In this document: one piece after another, positions 26,170 to 33,364 of the stretch
How positions within the stretch are numbered: position 1 is the stretch's first letter
How the letters are laid out: every line of letters begins with the position of its first letter
Source of the DNA: Teichococcus deserti
GTDB taxonomy: Bacteria; Pseudomonadota; Alphaproteobacteria; Acetobacterales; Acetobacteraceae
DNA length: 44,487 nt
Direction of reading: 5' to 3'
Assembly (NCBI RefSeq): GCF_001982615.1
Contig: NZ_MLCO01000173.1
Coordinates: forward strand, 1 to 44,487
Notes under the pieces: model-generated
Told to the model about the DNA's origin: nothing
Seen by the model: the letters and a program-made list of their open reading frames with translations, nothing else
The model's database searches: none
Program-made: the position numbers and the translations under genes

Positions 26170-27245
26170 TGCTGCGGGTCACCTGGCGTCGGGTCTTCCT
26201 CGGCCTCGCCGGGCTGGGCCTCGGCGGGCTGCTGTTCGTCTTCTCCGGCCTGTTCAACGTGGCGGCGACCGGCGGCCACTGGGCGGTCACCGACTGGCTG
26301 CTGCATGGCGCCATGCGCAGCTCGGTCCGCACCTATTCGCTGCTGGTCGAGGCGCCGCCCCCGCTCGACGACCGCGCGCTGCAGGCCCGCGGCGCCGGGC
26401 ATTATGCCGAAGGCTGCGCGCCCTGCCACGGTGCCCCCGGCGCGCCGCAGAACCCGGTCATGCAGCGGAGCACCCCGCCGCCGCCGGATTTTTCCAGGGA
26501 CATCGAGGACTGGTCGCCGAAGCAGCTGTTCCGCATCGTGCAGCACGGCGTGCGCTACACCGGCATGCCGGGCTGGCTGGCGCCCGAGCGGCACGACGAG
26601 ATCTGGGCGATGGTCGCCTTCCTCAGGCTGCTGCCGGAGCTCGCCCCCGAGGACTACCGCCTGCTGGCCGATGGCGAGATGGCCGGCCGGCCGCAGGGCG
26701 GCGACGGGTTCGAGGCGGCGCTGGCCAGCTGCGCCCGCTGCCACGGCCGCGACGGGCTGGGCCGGGACGGCGCCGCCTTCCCACGCCTGGCCGGGCTGAG
26801 CGAGGCGGCCCTGCTGTCCTCGCTGCGCGCCTTCGCGCAGGGCGACCGGCCCGGCGCGCTGATGCAGGTGCCGGTGCAGGGGATGGACGATGCCATGCTG
26901 CAGGCGCTGGCCCGCCATTACGCTTCCCAGCCCGCGGCAGCCGCGCCCGGCGCGCCCGCCGTGGCCCCGGCGGTCCTCGAGCTGGGCGGCCGCATCGCCC
27001 GCGAGGGCATCGCCGCGGCACAGGTTCCGGCCTGCCTGTCCTGCCATGGCGGCGCGGCCCGGGCGCGCAACCCGCTCTGGCCGCGGCTGGACGGCCAGCA
27101 CGCCGCCTATCTCGAAACGCAGCTCGGCCTGTTCCGCGACGGCCAGCGGCGCGAGCCGGTCATGCGCACCATCGGCGACCGGCTGACCGAGGCGCAGGCG
27201 AAGGCGGTCGCCGCCTGGTTCGCCGGCCAGGCGGCGACACCCTGA
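26166..27245 (+). CDS. Membrane-anchored three-heme cytochrome c
   Basis: A 359-residue protein with one N-terminal membrane helix (about 8-30) that remains as an anchor. Three heme c sites follow: CAPCH (84-88), CARCH (189-193) and CLSCH (290-294), each in its own cytochrome c-like domain (likely axial Met in YTGMPGW and in the PVMRTIG region). It is the last gene of the oxidase operon and overlaps ctaG. It is probably the electron donor to the caa3-type oxidase, or links another dehydrogenase to it, as in alcohol dehydrogenase cytochromes. A hairpin follows. Confidence 0.93.
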   Translation: MMLRVTWRRVFLGLAGLGLGGLLFVFSGLFNVAATGGHWAVTDWLLHGAMRSSVRTYSLLVEAPPPLDDRALQARGAGHYAEGCAPCHGAPGAPQNPVMQRSTPPPPDFSRDIEDWSPKQLFRIVQHGVRYTGMPGWLAPERHDEIWAMVAFLRLLPELAPEDYRLLADGEMAGRPQGGDGFEAALASCARCHGRDGLGRDGAAFPRLAGLSEAALLSSLRAFAQGDRPGALMQVPVQGMDDAMLQALARHYASQPAAAAPGAPAVAPAVLELGGRIAREGIAAAQVPACLSCHGGAARARNPLWPRLDGQHAAYLETQLGLFRDGQRREPVMRTIGDRLTEAQAKAVAAWFAGQAATP

Positions 27246-27267
27246 GCGGAAGGGCTGAAGCGCGCGG

Positions 27268-27291
27268 GTGGCGGCGCGGCACGGCCGCCAC
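27268..27291. terminator. Hairpin between convergent genes after the oxidase operon
   Basis: GTGGCGGC (27268-27275) pairs perfectly with GCCGCCAC (27284-27291) around an 8-base loop, 22 bases after the cytochrome c stop. There is no T-tract. It could serve both converging genes. Confidence 0.5.
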
Positions 27292-27338
27292 GCAGGCGGT
27301 CCCCGCCCGCCGGCGCGGTCCGTCGCGGCGCCCCGGCG

Positions 27339-27443
27339 TCACCGCTTGCGCTTGAACACGGCGAGGAATTCGAGGCGGTCCGCCAGCAGGATCACCAGCG
27401 CCAGGAAGGCCAGGATCAGGATCGCGATCAGTGTGCTGCTCAT
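27339..27443 (-). CDS. 34-residue single-helix membrane peptide
   Basis: A short minus-strand frame from ATG 27443 to TGA 27339. Residues 5-21 are a clean hydrophobic helix (LIAILILAFLALVILLA), followed by DRLEFLAVFKRKR. One membrane helix with a basic C-terminal end is the usual layout of real small membrane proteins such as the CydX-like and similar oxidase accessory peptides. It lies about 95 bases past the oxidase operon on the opposite strand. No clear Shine-Dalgarno is visible, so coding is likely from composition only. Confidence 0.5.
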   Translation of the reverse strand: MSSTLIAILILAFLALVILLADRLEFLAVFKRKR

Positions 27444-27679
27444 GCGCAGACGAACGTCCGCCGGCTGTCGCCGGTTGCTGCCGCGGGAGGCCGTGAAGGA
27501 TCTGCGGGCCGGCGAGGATCAGGCTGCGGGGCCGGCAGGCCGTCCCCGTCCGGTCCTGCCGATGGAGCCGCGGCGCTGCCCGCGCCCTCTCCGAGGGGGG
27601 GCGCCGGAGGCGGCTGGCCTGCGGGACCCCCCGCCCGGCTTCCCGTGCGGGCGCGCCTGCGCCGCGCCGGAACGGCGTC

Positions 27680-28330
27680 CTACCAGCGCAGCCAGCGGCG
27701 CCCGATCAGCCACCCGGCCGAGGCGACGATGCCGATCGCCAGGCCGAACCAGAGGATGACGAAGAACGGGCTGTCATCGCCGCAGCGCAAGGCGTAGATG
27801 CCGCCGGCGAGGCAGCCGGAGGCCAGGCCCGCGACCAGCCCCGCCAGGCCAGGCTGCGTCGGCGCCCCCTGCCGCAGGGCCAGCATCAGGGCGGCCATGG
27901 GCGCCGCGGCCAGCAGCGGGATCATGACCAGGCAGAAGGCGGCGCTCTGCCCGATCATGCGGTCGCGCCAGGTCGCGGCCGGGATGGCGCCGGCTTCCAG
28001 GGCCAGGGCCGCCAGGGCCAGCAGGGACGGCAGCAGCAGCCATCGCGGCCAGGGACCGAGCGGCGCGCCCGGTTCCGCCAGCCGGCGCAGCAGGCCCAGC
28101 GCCGGCGCCAGCAGCGACAGCATCAGGGCGACCTTGAAGCCGACCCGCAGCGTCCCCAGCGCGGCGCCCAGCCCCGGACGGAAGCCCGCGACCAGGGCCA
28201 GCAGCAGCAGCGCGGCCAGGCCCCCCGACGCCACCGCCAGCCCCAATGCCAGCCCGGGCGTCACCGCCGGCCCGAGCCGCGGCCGCCGGTGATCCGCGGC
28301 CAGGGCGGCGATGAAATCCTCGGTCCTCAT
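27680..28330 (-). CDS. NrsF-family (DUF1109) anti-sigma factor
   Basis: A 216-residue membrane protein with about six helices. The N-terminal MRTEDFIAALAADHRRP, the central Trp/Arg-rich loops (RDRMIGQSAAFCLVMIPLLAAAP) and the CGDDSPFFVILWFGLA segment are those of DUF1109/NrsF proteins. In Caulobacter NrsF holds its ECF sigma factor at the membrane and releases it under metal stress, using cysteines. Here Cys lies in AAFCLV, GCLAGG and LRCGDD. The start overlaps the sigma factor stop, so the two are co-translated. Confidence 0.9.
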   Translation of the reverse strand: MRTEDFIAALAADHRRPRLGPAVTPGLALGLAVASGGLAALLLLALVAGFRPGLGAALGTLRVGFKVALMLSLLAPALGLLRRLAEPGAPLGPWPRWLLLPSLLALAALALEAGAIPAATWRDRMIGQSAAFCLVMIPLLAAAPMAALMLALRQGAPTQPGLAGLVAGLASGCLAGGIYALRCGDDSPFFVILWFGLAIGIVASAGWLIGRRWLRW

Positions 28331-28887
28331 GCGGTCTCCTTCCGGTGCAGCGCCGCCAGCAGCTTCAACGCCCGGTGCAGGGTGACCCGGACCGCGCCCT
28401 CGCTCATGCGCAGCCGGGCGGCCGCCTCGCCGGCCGAGCGGCCCTCGATCGACACCGCCTCGACGACCTGCCGCTGGCGCGGCGCCAGCTGCGCCAGCAG
28501 GCGGCCGACATCGTGGCGGGCATCGGCCGCCTCGCCCTCCCCGGCCGCCAGCGTCTCGGCGACCAGCGCGAGCGACACCTCCGGCGGGCGGGCGCCGCGC
28601 CGGCGGAAGCCGTCGATCAGCCGGTTGCGGGTGATCGCCGCCAGCCAGGGGCCGATCGGCCGCGCCGCGTCCCAGCTGTGCCGCTTCAGGTGGATCGCCA
28701 GCAGCACGTCCTGCACCACATCCTCCGCCTCCTCCCGGGGCAGTCCGGCCCGCTGGCAGCTGCGCCGCGCCAGGGCGCGCAGATAGGGCGCCACGCCCAG
28801 CAGGAACCGGCGATACGCCGCCGCATCGCCCGCCCGCGCCGCCCGCATCCACTCCGCCCAATCCGCTTCCCGGCGACCGGTGGTCAC
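28327..28887 (-). CDS. ECF sigma factor (SigF-like, paired with NrsF)
   Basis: A 186-residue RNA polymerase sigma factor. Region 2 contains EEAEDVVQDVLLAIHLKRH (about 52-70) and the promoter-melting helix WLAAITRNRLIDGFRRRG (81-98). Region 4 is the helix-turn-helix LAPRQRQVVEAVSIEGRSAGEAAARLRMSEGAVRVTLHRALKLL near 137-180. The start is GTG 28887, preceded by a GA-rich stretch (GGCGAGG). The longer frame from 29046 crosses the promoter region and is rejected. It is divergent from the SrpA-like peroxidase/cytochrome b561 operon, its probable target. Confidence 0.93.
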   Translation of the reverse strand: MTTGRREADWAEWMRAARAGDAAAYRRFLLGVAPYLRALARRSCQRAGLPREEAEDVVQDVLLAIHLKRHSWDAARPIGPWLAAITRNRLIDGFRRRGARPPEVSLALVAETLAAGEGEAADARHDVGRLLAQLAPRQRQVVEAVSIEGRSAGEAAARLRMSEGAVRVTLHRALKLLAALHRKETA

Positions 28888-28914
28888 GCCTCGCCCTGCC
28901 TCATCCCTCCCTTC

Positions 28915-28940
28915 TACGGCCCCGCGGCCCCGGGCGTTAC
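28915..28940 (-). promoter_or_regulatory. Predicted ECF promoter of the sigma/NrsF operon
   Basis: Read on the minus strand: GTAACG (28940-28935), 16 bases, CGTA (28918-28915), followed by GAA, then the sigma gene 27 bases on. The same architecture occurs on the other strand at 28988-29013, which suggests autoregulation by the ECF sigma factor. Caulobacter SigF promoters also have a GTAAC-type -35, as I recall. Confidence 0.65.
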
Positions 28941-28987
28941 GGCCGGCGGCGCAGAAATCCGCCGGCGCGAAAATCCGGCCGGGCGCC

Positions 28988-29013
28988 GTAATGCGGCGCG
29001 CGGCGGCTGCGTA
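28988..29013 (+). promoter_or_regulatory. Predicted ECF promoter of the peroxidase/cytochrome b561 operon
   Basis: GTAATG (28988-28993), 16 bases, CGTA (29010-29013), then 31 bases to the peroxidase ATG. It mirrors the element driving the sigma factor operon. Between the two lie imperfect direct repeats, CGCAGAAATCC (28950) and CGCGAAAATCC (28966), of unknown meaning. Confidence 0.65.
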
Positions 29014-29044
29014 GGACAGGGCAGCAACAGCCACGAGGCGCAGC

Positions 29045-30148
29045 ATGGATGAGGATCAAGGGCAGCGCGGGGGCGTGCCGGTCACCGGCATCGCGGCCCT
29101 GCTGCGGCTTGCGGGGATCGGCGCGGTGCTGGCGGCCGCCGCCGGCGGCTTCGCCTATGCGGGGGGCTGGCTGACCCCGGACCGGCTGTCGCCCGCGCGG
29201 CTGGTCGGACAGCTCGAGGCCAATGCCGGGCCGCATCCCGGCTTCCGCCGCAACCACGCCAAGGGGGTCTGCGTCACCGGCCGCTTTGCCAGCAGCGGCG
29301 CCGGGCAGGAATGGTCGCGCGCCACGGTCTTCCGGCCGGGCACGGTGCCGGTGCTGGGCCGCTTCGCGCTGCCGGGCGGCAATCCGGCCGCACCCGATGC
29401 CGCGGTGCCGGTGCGCAGCATGGCCCTGCAGCTGACCAGCCCGGATGGCGCCGTCTGGCGGACCGGCATGAACAGCTCGCCCGCCTTCCCGGTCCGCAAC
29501 GCCGCCGACTTCTTCGCCCTGCAGCAGGCCAGCGCGCCCGATCCGGCCACGCATCGACCCGATCCCGCGAAGCTGCAGGCCTTCCTGGCCGATCACCCGG
29601 AAACCGTCCGGGCGCTGGCCCTGGGGCGGTCCTTCCCGCCCGCCTCCGGCTTCGGCAACGGCACCTATCACAGCGTCAACGCCTTCCTGCTGGTCGACGG
29701 CGCGGGGCGCGAGACGCCGGTGCGCTGGGCCATGGTGCCGGAGCAGCCCTTCGCCCCCTTCGACGCCCGGGCCGCCCAGGGCCGCGACGCGGTCTTCGAC
29801 GGCCTGGCCGCGGCGGTGGCCCAGGCCCCGCTGCGCTGGCGGCTGATGGTCACCCTGGCCGAGCCCGGCGACCCGACCAGCGACGCCACGGCGATCTGGC
29901 CGCCGGAGCGGCGCCAGGTGGAATTCGGTGTCCTGACCATCGCTGGCGTGGAGAGCGAGGACGACGGCGCCTGCCGCGACATCAATTTCGATCCGCTGAC
30001 CCTGCCGGACGGCATCGCCGCCTCCGACGACCCGCTGCTGAGCGCGCGCTCGGCCGCCTATGCCCGCTCGGCCCGGCTGCGCGACGGTGAGGCGAAGTCG
30101 CCCAGCGCCATCGCGCCCCCTGCCGCCAGCCCGAGGAACGCGCCATGA
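29045..30148 (+). CDS. Catalase-family peroxidase, SrpA-like
   Basis: A 367-residue catalase-related peroxidase (SrpA group). An N-terminal membrane segment (about 14-42) targets it to the periplasm. The distal His71 sits in FRRNHAKGVCVTGRF, followed by ATVFRPGTVPVLGRFALPGG. Later blocks such as FGNGTYHSVNAFLLVD and VRWAMVPE are typical, and the C-terminal RSAAYARSARLRDGE contains the Tyr/Arg region for proximal heme binding. It overlaps the cytochrome b561 gene as ATGA. Such pairs probably use electrons from the membrane to reduce peroxides in the periplasm. Its promoter matches that of the divergent ECF sigma operon. Confidence 0.92.
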   Translation: MDEDQGQRGGVPVTGIAALLRLAGIGAVLAAAAGGFAYAGGWLTPDRLSPARLVGQLEANAGPHPGFRRNHAKGVCVTGRFASSGAGQEWSRATVFRPGTVPVLGRFALPGGNPAAPDAAVPVRSMALQLTSPDGAVWRTGMNSSPAFPVRNAADFFALQQASAPDPATHRPDPAKLQAFLADHPETVRALALGRSFPPASGFGNGTYHSVNAFLLVDGAGRETPVRWAMVPEQPFAPFDARAAQGRDAVFDGLAAAVAQAPLRWRLMVTLAEPGDPTSDATAIWPPERRQVEFGVLTIAGVESEDDGACRDINFDPLTLPDGIAASDDPLLSARSAAYARSARLRDGEAKSPSAIAPPAASPRNAP

Positions 30149-30675
30149 CCCGCTCCGATCCCCGCTTTGATCCCCTGGCACGGCTGCTGCACTGGCTGAT
30201 GGCGGCGCTGATCCTGGCCATGCTGTTCATCGGCGTCGGCATGGTCTCGACCGTGTCGGAGCGCTACGCGATGCTGGTCGCCATCCACCGCCCCCTGGGC
30301 GTGGCGATCCTCTGCCTCGCGGCGCTGCGCCTGGCCAACCGCCTGCGGAAACCGGCACCGCCGCTGCCGGCGGATCTGCCGGCCTGGCAGGGCTTCGCGG
30401 CGCGCGCGTCGCACTGGCTGCTCTACGGGCTGATGCTGGGGCTGCCGCTGATCGGATGGGCCATGCAGTCGGCCGGCCAGGTGCCGGTGGTGCTCTATGG
30501 CCAGCTCGCCCTGCCCGCCATCCTGCCGGCCTCGCCGGGCCTGCATGCCGCGCTGCGCTCGGCCCATCAGCTGCTGGCCTATGGCCTGTTCCTGCTGGTC
30601 CTGCTGCATCTGGGGGCGGCGCTGATGCATCGCCTCCTGCGCCGCGACGGCGTCTTCCGCAGCATGGCGCCTTAG
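30145..30675 (+). CDS. Cytochrome b561 (bacterial, four-helix)
   Basis: A 176-residue membrane protein with four helices and the histidines expected for two b hemes: LLHWLMAA near residue 16, AIHRPLG near 49, SHWLLYG near 90, and HQLLAYGLFLLVLLHLG near 137-150. Bacterial b561 proteins move electrons from the quinone pool or act in superoxide oxidation. Coupling to the peroxidase gene suggests it feeds electrons to that enzyme across the inner membrane. Its stop is at 30675 and the convergent LysR gene ends 50 bases later. Confidence 0.93.
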   Translation: MTRSDPRFDPLARLLHWLMAALILAMLFIGVGMVSTVSERYAMLVAIHRPLGVAILCLAALRLANRLRKPAPPLPADLPAWQGFAARASHWLLYGLMLGLPLIGWAMQSAGQVPVVLYGQLALPAILPASPGLHAALRSAHQLLAYGLFLLVLLHLGAALMHRLLRRDGVFRSMAP

Positions 30676-30725
30676 ATCCGGCCTGCTGCCGCAGCCCGTG
30701 ATCCCGGCGCTTCCGCGGATCCAGC

Positions 30726-31661
30726 TCAAGCCATCGCGCTCTGGGAACCCCCCTCGCGCCAGCCCGGCCGCGACAGACGCTCCGCCAGGAAATCGGCCAG
30801 CGCCTCGACCTTCGCCGGCCGGTTCCGCGCGGTGGGGGTGACGAAATACAGCCCGCCGGGCGCCAGCTGCCAGTCGGTCAGCAGCGCCTCGAGCCGGCCC
30901 GCGGCCAGATGCCCGGCGGCGATGAACTCCGGCAGCTCGGCGATGCCCATTCCCGCCAGCAGGGTCGGCAGCAGGGCATCGACATTGGTCACCCGCAGCG
31001 GGCCCGAGGGCGTGACCGCCTGCGCCGCGCCGTCCGGGCCGGTGAAGCGCCAGGCCTCGCCGCGCGCCCGGTAGGCATAGCCCAGGCAGTGATGCGCCAC
31101 GAGGTCGCCGGGATGCTGCGGCCTGCCATAGCGCGCCAGATAGCCCGGCGCCGCCACGATCTGCCGCGTCATCGGGCAGAGCCGCCGGGCGACGAGGGAG
31201 GAATCCTCCAGCACGGCGATGCGCAGCGCGGCGTCGAAGCCCTCGCCGATCAGGTCGACGCTGGCATCGCTCAGATGCAGGTCGACGGCGATCTCCGGAT
31301 AGGCCCGGAAGAATTCGGGCAGCAGCGGCGCCACCCAGCGCAGCCCGAAGGACATCGGCACCGCCAGCCGCACCGTGCCGCGCGGACGGTTGGCCAGCTC
31401 GCGCGCCGCGCTCTCCGCCGCCTCGGCTTCCCAGAGGACGCGGGTGGCACGCTCGGCCAGGCCCCGGCCCAGATCGGTCAGCGCCAGGCGGCGCGAGCTG
31501 CGGTTGAAGACGCGGCCGCCCAGCCGCTCCTCCAGCCGCGTCACGGCGCGCGACACCGTGGCGACGGAGACGCCCAGCGCCCGGGCCGCCCCGGCATAGG
31601 AGCGCTCCTCCGCCACCTTGGCGACCATGGCCAGGGCCTCGAAATCCGGCAGCTTCGACAT
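30726..31661 (-). CDS. LysR-family transcriptional regulator
   Basis: A 311-residue LysR regulator. The helix-turn-helix is at about 18-50 ([32 protein letters not shown]), followed by the periplasmic-binding-like effector domain, with [28 protein letters not shown] and PGGLYFVTP. The start ATG at 31661 has AGGA six bases upstream and gives the usual family N-terminus ([13 protein letters not shown]); nine extra codons upstream are rejected. It is divergent from an SDR gene with 96 bases between, the standard layout for a LysR protein controlling its neighbour. It belongs to the CrgA-like branch. Confidence 0.94.
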   Translation of the reverse strand: MSKLPDFEALAMVAKVAEERSYAGAARALGVSVATVSRAVTRLEERLGGRVFNRSSRRLALTDLGRGLAERATRVLWEAEAAESAARELANRPRGTVRLAVPMSFGLRWVAPLLPEFFRAYPEIAVDLHLSDASVDLIGEGFDAALRIAVLEDSSLVARRLCPMTRQIVAAPGYLARYGRPQHPGDLVAHHCLGYAYRARGEAWRFTGPDGAAQAVTPSGPLRVTNVDALLPTLLAGMGIAELPEFIAAGHLAAGRLEALLTDWQLAPGGLYFVTPTARNRPAKVEALADFLAERLSRPGWREGGSQSAMA

Positions 31662-31757
31662 CGACAATCCTGCAACGATGGCTTTCAACCCTTTCTATTT
31701 TGCCGGGACCGGGCTGGCCATAGGCTTCGGCCATCAACCAGCAACGGAGTTGCAGAC

Positions 31758-32513
31758 ATGGCTCGCAAGCTCGAAGGCAAGATCGCGGTCGTCACCGGCG
31801 GCACCAGCGGCATCGGCCTCGCCACCGCCCGGCGCTTCGCCGCCGAAGGCGCCCGCGTCTTCGTCACCGGCCGCCGCCAGGCGGAGCTCGACCGCGCGGT
31901 CGCGGCCATCGGCCCCGACGCCACCGGCATCCAGGCGGATTCCACCAAAGCCGAGGACCTCAACCGGCTCTACGAGAGGGTGAAGGCCGAGGCCGGGCGG
32001 ATCGACGTGCTCTTCGCCAATGCCGGCGGCGGCACCATGCTGCCGCTCGGCGCCATCACCGAGGCGCAGTACGACGACATCTTCGGCCGCAACGTGAAGG
32101 CGGTGGTCTTCACCGTGCAGAAGGCGCTGCCGCTGCTGGTGGACGGCTCGGCGGTGATCCTGACCGGCTCGACGGCGGGGACGGTCGGCACGGCGGCCTT
32201 CAGCCTCTACAGCGCCTCCAAGGCGGCGGTGCGCAACCTGGCGCGCAGCTGGACGCTGGACCTGAAGCCGCGCGGCATCCGGGTCAACGTCATCAGCCCG
32301 GGCCCGGTGCGCACCACCGGCCTGGTCGAGCTCGCCGGCGACGACGCGGCGCAGCAGCAGGGGCTGCTGGACGCGCTGGCCGCGCAGGTGCCGCTCGGCC
32401 GCGTGGCGGAACCCGAGGAGATCGCCCGCGCGGTGCTGTTCCTGGCCTCCGACGACAGCAGCTTCGTCGCCGGTGCCGAGCTTTTCGCCGATGGCGGCCT
32501 GGCGCAGGTCTGA
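31758..32513 (+). CDS. SDR-family oxidoreductase
   Basis: A 251-residue short-chain dehydrogenase. Cofactor motif TGGTSGIG (14-21), with TGRRQAELD after strand 2 pointing to NADP(H). The motif ANAGGG lies near residue 90, catalytic Tyr and Lys sit in [12 protein letters not shown] (near 153-157), and [13 protein letters not shown] closes the fold. ATG 31758 has CGGAG eight bases upstream. It is the probable target of the divergent LysR regulator and lies 25 bases before an NTF2-like protein. This trio is common in proteobacteria and is often linked to quinone or aldehyde stress. Confidence 0.94.
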   Translation: MARKLEGKIAVVTGGTSGIGLATARRFAAEGARVFVTGRRQAELDRAVAAIGPDATGIQADSTKAEDLNRLYERVKAEAGRIDVLFANAGGGTMLPLGAITEAQYDDIFGRNVKAVVFTVQKALPLLVDGSAVILTGSTAGTVGTAAFSLYSASKAAVRNLARSWTLDLKPRGIRVNVISPGPVRTTGLVELAGDDAAQQQGLLDALAAQVPLGRVAEPEEIARAVLFLASDDSSFVAGAELFADGGLAQV

Positions 32514-32538
32514 CGCGTCCCGGCCCGGGAGGTCCCCG

Positions 32539-32994
32539 ATGGACGACATCATCGCTTCCCTGCTGACCCGCAACCTCCTGGAGGTCTTCGGCGAGCGGGA
32601 TCCGGCCCGGCGCCGCCGCGCCATCGCGGACCTCTTCGCCGGAGACGTGGTCTTCGCCGACCCGCATGGCCGCGCGACCGGTCATGCGGCGCTGGACCGG
32701 CAGGTGGAGGCCCTGCTGGCGCGTGCCCCCGGCTGGAGCTTCCGGGTCGCCGGGCCGGTCCAGGCGGTGCAGGAGGCGGGCCGCCTGGCCTGGGGCTTCG
32801 GCCCGCCCGGCGAGGCGCCGCGGGTCACCGGGCTGGACGTGATCCTGGTGCGGGAGGGCAAGATCGCCGCGCTCTACACCTTCCTCGATCCGGCGACAGA
32901 TCCGGCTGCGGGCGCCGACGCGCGGCGGATCGGTCAGGCGTCGCCGCGGCCACCATCTCCCCGCCAGGAGCGCGCCCGAGGCTCGATCGCCTGA
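32539..32994 (+). CDS. NTF2-like/SnoaL-like protein
   Basis: A 151-residue protein with the cone-shaped NTF2/SnoaL fold pattern: helix 1 LTRNLLEVFGERDPARRRRAIADLF, then DVVFADPHGRATGHAALDRQVEALLAR, and a final strand IAALYTFLD near residue 115. ADPHG marks the usual entrance of the pocket. The last 30 or so residues are Arg/Pro-rich and probably disordered. GGAGG lies six bases before ATG 32539. It is in an operon with the SDR and would bind or isomerise a small ligand related to the SDR substrate. This role is inferred from position. Confidence 0.87.
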   Translation: MDDIIASLLTRNLLEVFGERDPARRRRAIADLFAGDVVFADPHGRATGHAALDRQVEALLARAPGWSFRVAGPVQAVQEAGRLAWGFGPPGEAPRVTGLDVILVREGKIAALYTFLDPATDPAAGADARRIGQASPRPPSPRQERARGSIA

Positions 32995-33016
32995 CCGGGC
33001 AGGGCACGGTCGACGC

Positions 33017-33036
33017 CGGCCGCCTGGTGGCGGCCG
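33017..33036 (+). terminator. Hairpin after the SDR/NTF2 operon
   Basis: CGGCCGCC (33017-33024) pairs perfectly with GGCGGCCG (33029-33036) around TGGT, 22 bases after the NTF2-like stop. There is no T-tract. Confidence 0.5.
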
Positions 33037-33364
33037 CATGCATCTCCCCTTATACAATCTGGAAGAAATCCAACGTCGCGGTTGAGCGCCGCCTTCGCCG
33101 CGGCGGTGGATTCCCCGCACATTCGAGACTCCTGGCTGTCGATGTCGCGATTTCTGGCCCGGCGACCGTGGCTGGATTCGGTGCGGCCGGCGGCGCGTGT
33201 CGCAAAAATTCGTTGCGGTTGCCGGCCGGTCGATCCTGCGGCAAAGCTACGCCGCCCGGCCGGCCGGCTGCCGGATCGCGGGCGGCGCCGCACCGGGCGC
33301 AGGATCAACAGGATCGGGCGCCGAGGCCGTGACGGCCCGATCCCCAGGATGACAGGGGCCCGCG
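33037..33364. promoter_or_regulatory. Leader region of the permease/redox operon
   Basis: About 330 bases without a convincing gene. There is a slightly AT-rich spot at 33050-33072 (CTTATACAATCTGG) and an inverted repeat CGCAA-N7-TTGCG at 33201-33217, either of which could be part of a promoter or operator. No regulator gene adjoins on this side. Confidence 0.35.

Noticed and set aside
28327-29046. Longer start for the ECF sigma factor
   Set aside because: The extra 53 residues would be encoded by the divergent promoter region and do not resemble a sigma factor. GTG 28887 gives the family length.
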